A stretch of 64,000 nucleotides of DNA from contig NW_024468909.1 in assembly GCF_011745365.1 (NCBI RefSeq), positions 682,001 to 746,000 on the forward strand. The letters run 5' to 3'. The DNA comes from Cryphonectria parasitica EP155 (taxonomy: Eukaryota; Ascomycota; Sordariomycetes; Diaporthales; Cryphonectriaceae). Numbering within the stretch: position 1 is the first letter of the stretch; every line of letters begins with the position of its first letter. Below the pieces are notes generated by a model. The model was not told where the DNA came from and did not search any database. It worked only from the letters and a program-made list of their open reading frames with translations. The position numbers and the translations under genes were made by a program. Below, piece after piece: positions 25,055 through 36,499 of this stretch.

Positions 25055-26841
25055 ATGTCGGGCATTGACATCGCAGGACTCGTGCTCGGAGCTCTCGCCC
25101 TCGTGCTCAAGTCGGTGGACGATTACAAAGACGGCATCCGAAGAATCACAACGCTCTTCAGGAAGCGTAAATATGTAGAGAAACTGGCGCGTGCTCTCCT
25201 CCAGCAGCAATTGTTCTTGGAAGAGCTCATAAAGTCCGTCGCACTGCAAAGTGGTTGCGAGCATGTCCTGTCTGTTCAGTTGCTTGTCGACGATCCTGTC
25301 CGCTATCTCAGTGATCCCGACATCCAGGAGGAACTGGAACAATTTCTAGGTCCGAAGCACTCTCACTTCCTTGTGGAAGAGCTCCGGACAATCGGCGAGA
25401 CGGTGGAGAAAGTAGCTGGTGGTATAGCGGGGCTTGTACCTTCGATCCAGGTGATTGCCACTCCCGCATAATATCCATCTTGCCCTGAAGCCGTGACTGA
25501 TACTGTAGCACCCTGCAGGGCCCGAAAAATGACCTCAGGGCAATCATCAATGCCAACAAAGACAAGTCCAGTCTACGGGATGACCTGGCTCCAAGGATCA
25601 AATTGCTTTTCGGTATCACCGATATAAACACAATGATCGAAGAAATCGATGCAGGTACTGAGAAACTCGGCCGTTTTTCAATGTTGATACTATCAAATTG
25701 CAAAGCAATGGGAAGGGACCCATCTGGAAAAGGCACGAAACTCGCCAAAGCATTCCGCCGAATTCGAGAGCTGGCCGGTGGTCTGTACAGAGCTGTCCAG
25801 GATGGTTTCCGCGATCCGTGTCACGAAAGCCATGAGGTCAGGCTCTATCTCGACGACCGCATCGACGATGCCTCCAAGATACTTCGGCGACGTGATACGA
25901 CAGACTTGGACACATCTCTCTTAACTTTCGACCTCGTCTTTCATGCCAGCAACCAGAATAGCGACGTGCTGGTTTACCGAACAGCTGTGCGGGTCTTGAA
26001 CGCATACAATAATCCATGTTTAAATCAGGGCGACAGCAATAATTACAATAACAGCCCTTCTGGTGTCCCGACGAGCGGTGCGGTGACCTTTTGCGTCACT
26101 CCAGCTTCCCCAACAATATCCATGCATCAGGTAGTCACCATCACCAGCATCTGTACTACTATCAAGAGTGCAGGTAGCATAAAGCCCCGACTTTCGTTCG
26201 TGTTGATGGGGAATCAGAGTATAGGCCCCCTCCCAGATGATAAAATCAGACTAGCACGGGGGGAACATGGGGGATATGTATCCCTCCGCCAGGTTTTGCG
26301 AGCCACAATAACAACGCTTCCTATCAAGCCCAGGATGCATCTTTCACTGCAATTGGCCTCCAGCCTTCTTCAACTTCAACACATGCAGTGGCTGGCACAG
26401 GCATGGTCCAAAGACACAATCTTCTTCCTCAAACCAAGCCTGTCGGCGAGACAGACCCAAGTCGACCTCGACAAGCCGTTCATCACCCGTAGCTTTGATC
26501 TTCAGCAGCGGGTTGAGACTCCCTCAGGTCCCAGAGAAACACTACTAGAACTTGGTATCTTGCTACTCGAAATATGGCATGGGACGACTCTGGAGACGCG
26601 CTTCGGGATGGACCAAGCTTTTCGCTTGCCTCCGACCACTTACTATGAGCGCCTTGGGCGAGCGTTGGAGTGGCAAGACGACGGGGGAATGCAAGGGCTT
26701 TACGGAGAAGCTGTCTCACATTGCCTAACGGGAAACCACGGGCCTGCGGGACAGAAACTCGACTGGGAGGACACAAAGCTGTGGGGCTCGATCTGTGGCA
26801 ATATCATTGAGCCGCTTTCGAACCTCTGCAAACAATTTTAA
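25055..26841 (+). CDS. DUF7580-type fungal protein
   Basis: Two exons, 25055-25450 and 25519-26841, with a 68-nt phase-0 intron, giving 572 aa. I chose the start at MSGIDIAGLVLGALAL because it matches the usual hydrophobic start of this fungal family (compare MSGFEVAGVVLG-type N-termini); an in-frame ATG 16 codons upstream exists. A helical region of ~250 residues follows, then a C-terminal domain with SFVLMGNQ, GYVSLRQVL, RMHLSLQLASSLLQL and LLELGILLLEIWHG. The last resembles subdomain IX of protein kinases, so the C-terminal domain may be a degenerate kinase fold; that is my inference. Such genes are numerous and variable in Sordariomycetes and have no firmly established function. It is divergent from the broken C2H2/TPR gene, 395 bp away. 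Confidence 0.8.
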
Positions 26842-28244
26842 GAGAACGGAACGTTGCAGTGGTATCAATTAGTGAGGAGGTCCGTATCCCGACATGAGGC
26901 TTATCTAGCTTATGGTCGGCTATTTGAGGTAGTTTCATGAACATCAATTGGGACCTAAACAGATATACTTGAGTACAGTTGGAATCATGTGCGCTTTCAA
27001 GAATATTGATTCATGTGTAGCATCAGGTATGCAACTCAACTATGCATTATCTACTGATATAACTAGGAAAATCATATTAAAATAGTAATTAATTATTGTG
27101 AGCCCCAACGTCTCTTGCCTTCTGTATATACATTTTGCCCATATTATTTCCAAGTAATGTCCTGGATGACTAACAACAAGCTGATGAGCTATAGCCATTT
27201 GTCTTCTACCAGTGTGTATGTCATATCAAGTAGGTTAGCTCTGTATCTACCTAGTCAATTCTGTTTAATTATATCAAATGCCAGATTAGGAAACTTGTCA
27301 TCCAGTTTGGCAAAATAATTAAAGAGACCAGTTAACAGCGAAAATGACAGTTGAACCTCTGATAACTCCTCACCTCCCAGACGATTGGTTTCACTCTTCT
27401 CTAACCCACTCTCGAAATCAAGTGCTTTTCCCTTGAGAAGGCACGCTGAGCTGCTACATCTCAGGTGGCCGTGCCTGAGCCGTTGCAGCGTTCATTGGCC
27501 GCACTAGAATAGGGGAGAAGTGTTGGTTCTGGGAAACGGTTACGGTGCAAGGAAAGGGTTTTTGGGGCTAATGATGAGACCAATTATACAAGGAATTTTT
27601 CTGGTTTGCGTGGTTTGAAAACTTGCAAATGACACCATTGTGAATATGAAGAATCACTTACTAATTATTCTATATAAGTATTTACTTATAGTCGCCATCA
27701 AGGTCCAAGAAGATGTTAAAGCATATCATATGAGTTTCATTGACGACTGAATTTCTTAAACAAATCGAGCGTGATGACATACATACCTCGGAAATTCAGA
27801 GATTCATGGTCCCTCTGAAACACGACCAGGTGCAACCGGGGTTGAGAGTATGGGATGTGACAGCATGGTATGCATATGCAAGGCATAATCCGGAAGGCCG
27901 GCAGTGTTAGTGGGCTAAAAGTAGTGTACTACTATAGTACACCCCAGCAGTCGTCAGTATTGAGACTTAGTGCGCTCGGCACTGAAGTGCCGTAAAAACA
28001 ACGTCATTGATCTCCAGCCGCGCCGCGAGACCCACAATGACGGAGGTCTTACGACTTCGCACAGCCCCTCGAGGGTTCGCCCTCCAGCAGAGAAATATAT
28101 TCCTGTCACACAGCGCCGTAGTCGTCGTCGTGATTATGAACTCGCGACACAGCTCAACCATCATTATTAACCCAAAAGTCGTTTTCGACTTGCAAACTTC
28201 GACTTACAATCATAATCCTGACATCTGAAGCAAGCACGTCCACG
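26842..28244. other. AT-rich intergenic region
   Basis: About 1.4 kb, AT-rich at 26930-27340 and 27600-27790. No gene is seen. It holds an inverted repeat with 7-bp arms GTGTACT/AGTACAC and a 5-nt spacer at 27924-27942. Confidence 0.5.
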
Positions 28245-29260
28245 ATGTTCGGCATTCCGTACTGGATAATACCAGTCTTTGCAGGCTGCGTATGGCTAGG
28301 TAAATGATCTCTTGCCCCGAGTGATCCGTTTGGGAGAAGAAAGAATACGCAAGATCTGACACTTTTTCGTCCCTGCGACGACGCGAACAACACACAGGTG
28401 GCCTTCTCGCGATGCTCTGCACGTGGATAGCCAAGGGCGAACCCTACTACGAGTTCATGCACGCGACCTCCCAGCACATCGTCTACATCTCAGACATCGG
28501 CGCCACCTCGTGGGGCAAGCCCATCTTCATCGCGACCTCGGCCGTCATGGTGGTCAGCTTCGACCTCGTCTTCATGTCGGAGCGCTGGCTGCGGCACAAG
28601 CGCCGCCTCACCCCCAACTACAGCCGCTGGGAGAAGGCCATGTCCATCCTCTCCATCTTCTGGTCCATCGTCGGCGCCGCAGGGCTGATCCTCCTCACCA
28701 TCTTCGACACCGCCCACCACAAGACCGCCCACGACAGCCTCCTCGGCGTCTTCATTGCCGGCTACGTCATCAGCGCCATCTGCGTCTGCATCGAGTACCT
28801 CCTGCTCGGCCTCGTCGCCCGCCGCCGCGACCACGGCCGCGGCCTGCAGACCCACCGCCAGCACCGGATCCTGCTGGCCAGCTTTGCCATCAAGGCTGTG
28901 TTCATCATCGTTGAGATCGCCCTGGCCGTTGCGTTTGGTGCTCTCGAGTATACTGAACGTTACAACCAGTCTGCGATCCTTGAGTGGGTTGTCGCCCTTG
29001 TCTACATATTTTGTGAGTGATAGTCCCTCTTTACCTTTTTCCTTCTTCTTTCTTCTTCCCCTTCCTTTCTTCCCCTCAACAGGAAACAAGTAACCGTCTG
29101 GCTAATCATCGCCCGTGATACAGATGTCTGGTCCTACGTCTTCGACTTCCTGCCGGTGAACTTCGCCATGCACAGGACGAGGAGTAACAGGTTCCAAGGT
29201 CACAAGAACGGCAGCGAGGAAATGGCTATGGCAAATGACGGATCGCCAGCGTTCGCATGA
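28245..29260 (+). CDS. Frag1/DRAM/Sfk1 family membrane protein
   Basis: Three exons: 28245-28299, 28398-29012, 29124-29260, giving 268 aa; both introns are phase 1. The N-terminus MFGIPYWIIPVFAGCVWLGGL forms the first membrane segment. The conserved family feature, a polar loop containing YISDIGATSWGKPIF, comes next, and about five further hydrophobic segments follow (VVSFDLVFM, SILSIFWSIVGAAGLILL, GVFIAGYVISAICV, LLASFAIKAVFIIVEIALAVAFG, and the C-terminal YVWSYVFDFLPVNF). The yeast relative Sfk1 acts at the plasma membrane in phosphoinositide signalling and lipid asymmetry; DRAM relatives are linked to autophagy. Which role applies here is unknown. The short first exon is supported by the splice sites, the frame and its hydrophobicity. 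The gene is convergent with NTO1. Confidence 0.9.
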
Positions 29261-30147
29261 GAGAGGAAACTAGAAAGCTTCGACAACGGGCACTGAGATG
29301 CAGAGGCGGCACCCAACCCAATTGTTACAATAGCGCGTCGCCGTCCAGTGCTGGAAAAGACATATAAAAAATATACTGCTCGTCGGAGCAGCGTGCGGCG
29401 TCACGAAAACGACGATAAGTAATGTTTATAGACAATGCATTGATACCCAACTTTCCGAATTTTCTGTTGAGAAACGTCACAAATTCCCGCCCTACCTCCG
29501 CTGCATCAACCGATATGATGTTCGCATCGACTTTGCTCAGAGAGTTTCCCTCGTAGGACGGACGGTAGCAGTTGTCTTTTTACAAGGCTTGTAAGGGCGT
29601 GCACAACAGAGTTGTGTAACGAGCGTGTATCGCAAGGAAGTTTTGGCGAGTCAAGACTTCAAACACTGTGACGAGACATGAATGTATTAGAGGAGGTTCA
29701 TGATTCCAGTGGCCGAGACATAGGCTGCAATTAAACCACAGTCGGTGGATTCTACACAGCAAGCCATAGCGTTCTCAACAGTCGTAATGGTCCAAACAAA
29801 ATCTTATGCGATGCCTTTGATCAGAGGAAGAACTTGTTTTTTTCTCAAAAACGCAATTAATAGCTGGATATCAAATGAGGTTTTCTGCTCTGCCGCTCTG
29901 CGACCGTGCCAAGACAACAACTCCCCAAACGCCAAAGCAAAGCAATTCGAATCCAGTTTTGCCTCGGGTATGGGGCAACACAAGGACCAAGACTCAAAAA
30001 CAAAAGAAGAAAGAAAAACCTCTAAACATCGTGAAAGAAGAAGAAGAAGAAGACACGCCGCCCAGTTTCATAATGTACACTCCAAGGCCTCAACAGTCCA
30101 TAATCTGCGCAACTCAGTCCACCACCAGCGAATGTCAAGACTATCCC
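29261..30147. other. convergent 3' intergenic region
   Basis: 887 bp between the 3' ends of the Frag1-type gene and NTO1. It should contain both 3' UTRs. No gene is seen. Confidence 0.55.
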
Positions 30148-33100
30148 TTACCGTTTCCTGGCAGACGACCTGAGCCGCTTCCGACCAATACCTCCCGACG
30201 CACCATTCGCCTTCCTCCTGCTCGAGCTCCTGGATGGCAAGGTGCTTCCACTGCCCTGCTCCGGTAGCGTATGGACAGGTGAAGCAGTAATGGTGCTGTC
30301 TTCGACATTAAACTCTAAATCGTTGAGCTCCTCCTCGTCCATATCCGTCAGCTCCTCGCTGAGTGACCTCAGCGCCTCGCGTCCCGCCCACTGCTCCTGA
30401 ATCGCAGTTGTACCCTCGGGATCAAAAGGCCTCAGGTACCAGGAAATGCCGCCCTCGGTGAGCGTGTTATCCATCCCGCGGCCGAGGCTCCCGTTGGACT
30501 GCGGAGGTGTGAGAGGAGTTGGGTGCGAATCTTGGGATATGTGTGTGTATCCGTTCATTTCAGGGGGTGTCGGTGCTGACTTCACGCCGTTGGGCAATCT
30601 GCCTTCAGGTTCATGGGGTATGTCTTCCCCAGCTGTGGCATTCTCTGCTGTGCCGCCATTGCTCTCCCCAGCATTTTCGTCCTTGACCTCAATGCTCAGC
30701 TCGTCGACGTCCATCTTGTCGGCTTCCTCGCCGCCAGCTTCACTACCCAGCTGGGCATCCGCAACAGTGATGTGAGTCTCAGCCGGAGCATCTACCATGA
30801 CAACGCCCTGGGCCGCTTGGCCCATTGCTCCCTGTTGATGAGGAAGACCAGGTTTTCTGATCTCGAGGCTGGCGTCGATCATGCCCTCAAGTTCCTTCTG
30901 CAAAGTAGCGTACTGCTTCGACGTGATGTCCGCCTCGGCCTTCAGAGCGGCCTCCAACTGTGGCTGGACCAACTTGATGATGCGCTTGCCGAGCCTCTTG
31001 CGATCTCGAGTCTCAGAGTATGATGAGCTATGCTTAGTAGGCGACACATCGATGGGCTCAAGCCCGGACTGATCGACAATTTCCGGCCTGCAGTGAGCGT
31101 TAATGCCAACATGGATGACTTCGCATAGATCGTGAGCGAAATCGAGGGTTGTCGTGTAGAAGCGCTTCTCGATTTTGCTCTGCAGCTTCGCCAGACCGTC
31201 TTTGAAGACGTTCTTGTCGTACCTACTTATCGCGTTAGCATACAGAGCACGCACACAGTATTGGATTTGGGGCGGAGGACACTCACGCTTGGGCTTTATC
31301 GATGACAGGCGAGAGAAGCCTGAAGATGGGGAAATAGCACGTGTCGACAAAGTCCTGCTCCATCTCAGCCTGCTCTAGCTTGTCCAATTCGCGGTTCACG
31401 ACGTCGTCGGTAAGAGACTTGAGCTGTTCGAGGTCATTTAGGAGGGTCTCGGCAAACTCGATACGCCGAGCCAGACGAGTTTTGCCAGAAGGACCCATGG
31501 CGGCGAAATCCCGTCTTGTCAGCTCGATGGACGAGAAAGACTCCATCTGCAGTTGCAGACGCTTCAAGAGCGCGGCGCCCCGGCGAGACTCTCGCTTCAG
31601 GGTCCAGTATCGACATGCCTCGGCCACGTACTCCTTCCGCTTCCGCAGGCTGAAACGTGCCAGCCCAGCCTCTACCAGGTCGAAGACAGCTTGTGGGATT
31701 ACTGGTGCTCCTGAAGGCAGCTTCCAGATCTTTCCGGTCTGCCCCTTCTTCTTGTCGCCCGCGCCACCAGAGAGCTTGGCTCCGATCATTTGCGACTCGT
31801 CGGGTGGGTGTTCGGTGAAAGCATGCCGGTGGGTCGCCGCCAGCTGTCGAGCTGAATCCTGACTGTTTGCCCAGATCCGGCCTTTCATCGTGCGCTTGTA
31901 GAACTTCTTGGCCTCCTTGAACGCAGCAGCCACGCCGTGCTCCTCTTCATAGTCTGGCGGGCAATGCTTGTCGCAAAAAGCCTTGAGCACCATACCGCCA
32001 TCCAGCACTGCGAGAGCGCCTTGGTTGTTCTTCATCTTGAGGTACAGATGCGCCCGCCGTGCACATGTGACATGGAAGGCTTGGTAGCACGCCTTGTTGC
32101 CACACTGTATGCAGGCGCCCATCTTCTGGTTGCAGATGTAACACTGCAGTTTCCAGCGATTTTTGGGGACTTTGTCCACGTCCATCACGGGCTCCATGAA
32201 AGTGTGGTTGCCAAGAGAAACCTCCGGAATCCACATTGCACAGAGCAGATGGGCCCATTTCGAGTTGTTGGTCTGTTTGAACGCACCGTCCGTGTTGGGG
32301 CAGAAGATGCAAGTCTGTACAGTTTCGCCATTAGCCGAGTGTCACATTCTGCAGTCTGAGCGACCCCCTAGTTATACAACTTACTGGAACTCCACGACCT
32401 GCGAGCTGACACTTTCGACACATCCACTGTCCTTCGGGAATGAAAGGTACTCCATAGCATTCCTGATGCACCGCAAGATCGCAGCCATCACAAAACACAA
32501 TCGCATTGGTATTTTCGCAGTCTCCGTCGTCGCATATGGCACACTTGCTGTCCTGCTCCTCACCCGCCCCCTCGCCATTCACGGCCGCAGCTGAACTTGA
32601 CCTTGGCCGGTGCGTCTGTGGTGGTTTTGGATTGGGCTTTGGTATCTTCTTCTCCAGAGCATGCCACTCTTTCTCAATCTTGGTAATCGTGATCTCGAAG
32701 ACCTCACGGGTCACAGGTTCCAGCTCGTGTGCTTTGCGCTGTGAATTAAGTGTTTCCAGCCACATGTCGTCCTGTTCATCCATATCATATTCAACGCGGC
32801 CCATATTGGATCCGCTGTAGGGGACAACCACTTCGCCCTCCGCCTTGTGCCCAAGCAGCTGGTCCACATCTTCGTCCACGTGGGCATCGCTTGCCTTCAA
32901 GAGACGTCGCTCGGGCCGAATGAAATTGTCGCTCTCTTGATAGCCCGCATTCATCATAGCCTTGTCGACATATTTTGCCTGGCCGAATGTCTTGCTCTCG
33001 AAGAGTAATATCCGGTCCGTCTTCCGGTAGGAAGGGTTCTTCAAATCAAGGCGTTCTTTGGGCGTCTGGTTCAAGGTGGACAGGACCTTGGGCGTTTTCG

Positions 33101-33818
33101 GGGTCTGGCCCAAGTCTGAACGCGTCGCATAGAAGGATACGGCATCCCTCGGACGGGTCGTCCGCCGTCTCGTAGGCGTCTCCACGACCGTGGTTGGAGT
33201 CGCTGCGGTCCCTTCCAGCTGTGTCGCAGACTCGCCTGCAGCCCCTATAGCAGTGCCGCTGGCGTCCTTCGAGGGAGTGCTAGCGCCATTGACGGTAGTA
33301 CTCTGGGAGGCAGGAGGAATAGGGGCAGGTTGTGGCGGAGGGGTCGACTTTCGGGTGCCATCGACGTCCTCGGCGTGGAAGACCATAAAGGTCGCCTCTA
33401 TGTCAAGATTTGGGTGGAACTCCTCCCAGCCGCGTTCTTCTCTTGGCTTGTATCCCTCACTCTGTGCGACGGCGGCAGCAACGGCGGCCGCAGAGCTGAA
33501 CTCCATCTCGTCGTCTGCACGGGTTGCGGAGGCTCGGGCGCGCGTGCGTCTCTCTCGCGGGACGAGTGGGGCGCGGGAACGGTTCGAGGATCTCTGGGCG
33601 GTGCTTCGAGATCTGGACGAAGCAGCACGAGACTGACCTGTCGGTGCCTCGATAATGTCGTCGGTGAGGATGAACCTGCCGCCGCCGCCAGGACCGCCTG
33701 GGATGTACTTCCTCCTCTTCAGGGGGGGCTCTTCGCGATCTTGCGTTCCCGTAGCGCGCGGACGGGCAGATACGCGCCCAGAGCGCGAGCTCCTAGGCGT
33801 GGCGGGCCTTGACGACAT
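30148..33818 (-). CDS. NTO1: PHD-finger protein NTO1, NuA3 acetyltransferase subunit
   Basis: Three exons on the minus strand: 33818-32385, 32314-31287, 31222-30148, giving 1178 aa. The start at MSSRPATPR is preferred; an in-frame ATG 35 codons upstream also exists. The N-terminal third is basic and low-complexity. An EPL1-like region follows (YDMDEQDDMWL, EVFEITITKIEKEW). A PHD finger (CAICDDGDCENTNAIVFCDGCDLAVHQ onward) sits near residues 425-475. An extended PHD follows from ~480, starting CIFCPNTDGAFKQT and ending CDKHC. A later segment (EKRFYTTTLDFAHDLCEV) resembles a degenerate bromodomain helix. This order matches the BRPF/Nto1 family, which reads histone H3 tails and scaffolds the NuA3 H3 acetyltransferase in the nucleus. 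The C-terminal ~250 residues are disordered, ending in a basic tail (GRKRLRSSARKR). The exon junctions are clean. Confidence 0.93.
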
Positions 33819-36499
33819 GGCGATCAGGTCGGAGGGGATGGTCTGAGGATGGAGTTTCGAAGGGTGCGTGGTTTGAGGGGCGCGTCGTCCAAGGGGAGGC
33901 GAGCAACACCTGCTAGGGCGCACCCGCGGGCGTTAGCATCGGGAGGAGCGCGTGCGAGTCGCCTGTGCGGCTTGAGGTGTCAAAAGGACAAGAATTCGAG
34001 ACTGTTTACGATGTCTAGTGGTTGTTGCTGCGAGGGCGAAAGGGCTGTGTGAGGTGCGACAGATGGTCGAATTTACGACTTGAGGTTGCTAACGCGCCTG
34101 CGGAGATGGCCACTAGCCTCATCGGGAAGGGACGAGGACAGGGATGCAGGTCCCAAAACGTGGTAAGCTGCCCTGTCGCTTACATAATAAATTCCACGTA
34201 CTACGGTACATAGTACAAATGTTCCCTCAACTCAAAAGGCTTGTTAGCATCAGCTTGAGGGGGGGAATCGAAAAAAAGAAAATTATCACATTTTCATTCA
34301 ATACCTGAATTACAATTTTATCAGGGCGATAACATACACAAAATAGTACACCTGTTGTGTTTCATTGATGTCTTTACAACGCGATGGCATATCTGTTGCT
34401 TATGCCTCCATTGAATCCACCAAGCTTTTGAAGTCCCGAAATGCCTGGTCAAAACTTAAAGTACGTTCCGTTGCGTTTCCCCAAACAAGGACCCCTGGAT
34501 GACGGTGGAGTAAGGCGCCCGTCAGAACGCTGGACCCGCTGGTTGATGGATCGGGTCATCGCATCCAAACAAGGCAATTGGCGGTCCTCAGAAATGTACT
34601 CGGTGACTCTTGATCTGATCAACTCGTGAAATCAGTTTATACGTAAACACTCAAAGAGAGGAGGAAGAGTATGTCCCAACATGTCCCAATCGGGCGCGGA
34701 CTTATACTTGCAAGCATGACTTGGCCTCCAACAGCCCAGAAAGAGAAAATTGTGAGACCCGACTAAACATGCCAGCATCTTAAACCGTCCGTCTTCTCTT
34801 GAAGACGTCATGCGTTCCCCACTGCAGGGGCCCTCGAGTCTACCTTACCCCGGATTTTAGGGGACCATTTTGACGTGCATCGCATCGTTAGGTAACAACA
34901 CGTCTTCTGGCCGCTTTCGATCCATGACACCCCAGCCACCCCAGCTTTGGTCAGCTATTGGCCCGCTGTCTCCCGACCAACAACTGCTGCAGACGAGGTC
35001 TAACTAGATCTCACTCACGCACGCACGCACTCGCTCGCCTATTCCCGACTTGCCATGTAGCACCCTTCAACTCGATTGCCTGACCACCGCCCCCCTCCTT
35101 GGCCCTGCATCCCGATGTCACCAGCACGTTATGTTCCCTGCTACTCTGGAGAACCTTCCAGCACTCGCTTACTCCCGTCCAGTTTACGTGTTGGCGTTTG
35201 ACACCTTCATCTTTAGACCACCCATGACGATACGAAATCCATTCCAGGGCGACCCGGCCTTTCTCTTTTATTGCAAAGGACTTGCCCCAGGCGACCATTC
35301 CTATACCACCAGCGAAATAAGATAGTTCAATTACTGAATGGAAGAAAGGATCATGATACAGCAGCGTGATTTTTCAAAGAGGCAATACATAATTGAAAAG
35401 CCCATCTTGGGTCCCTATCAAGGCTGGCTGTCGCAAGACAGGATTGCCAGTCATTATCGAAATCCAGATTTCCCGGCAACAGACAGATCTCTCGTCATAG
35501 TCATCTCGCACCCTTTGTTGACAGCATGTGCATCGTCCTGAACGTTCGCAATCCCATACTTCTTCAGTCAGAACACCACGCTCTTGGCGAGAGTGTGGCG
35601 TTAGGTTGTAATATCTCTCAATATTCATCGATTCATTCGCAGTTTCGTTCACCACACCGGCATTCACCACAATTGGGACTCGATAGTGCTGGAGAGCGCT
35701 AAAGTGTGTTGGACCCACCGTAGGATCTGCTCACAGTACCGTAGGAGAATCATCAGGGCAATGAAGCTTAACAACCGTGGTGTTCAAGGTTCCCCAAAGC
35801 TGGTAGGTAGTTAAGTTTGGAATTGGCACCCTGCTCAACAAAAGTGACATGGCAACAAACAATCTGCCGGCCGGGCTGGGTATTTGTCACCTGCATTTCT
35901 CACCGCCAACCTTGGAACTCACCTCTCTCTTTTTGCACCAGAGGGACTCGGACTTTGCTGCCGCCATCCACACCACCTACGCCGTGGGTTCAATTATGAA
36001 CGCAGAAGCCTTTACCCCGACCGCCGGCCCTGGGTCCATACTGCTCATGGAACAAGGCAATTTTATTCGGAGTTATTCGCCCACGGGCTGTCCGCCGCTC
36101 GGAAGCAAAGCGAAAGGCTCTAGCGGAGAGAGAGGAGCAAAAAGTACATGCTTGCATCAAGGAAAATTGCAAGCAGGGCGAGCATCATCTGCATACACGT
36201 CAAGACTGCACCTATCTACCTTGCAGTTACTGCAAGAGATTCGGGCTACTGCGACCCAGTTTCCTCGAGCACTCGACATGAATAGCGACAGTCCACGACC
36301 CCTAGTAAATGACCCTCCAACAGCATCTGATTATGGCTCTATGTCACTCTTTGCCCCTATAACAACTCTTCGCTCGAGGAGAACCCGTCAAGTTCCGAAC
36401 TCCTATCGGGTTGCGGAGTTGTCGAATATCGGGGCAGGTGACCAAGGGCATATGGCAAAACTCAGTCTCCTATGATTATAGCGTGGCAGTGAGCGTTAG
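33819..36499. other. intergenic region, NTO1 upstream
   Basis: About 2.7 kb. The first few hundred bases should be the NTO1 promoter. A 208-codon plus ORF at 35849-36475 is open, but its composition is not clearly coding; it could be an upstream part of the decayed gene at 36500-39504. I see no intact gene. Confidence 0.4.
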
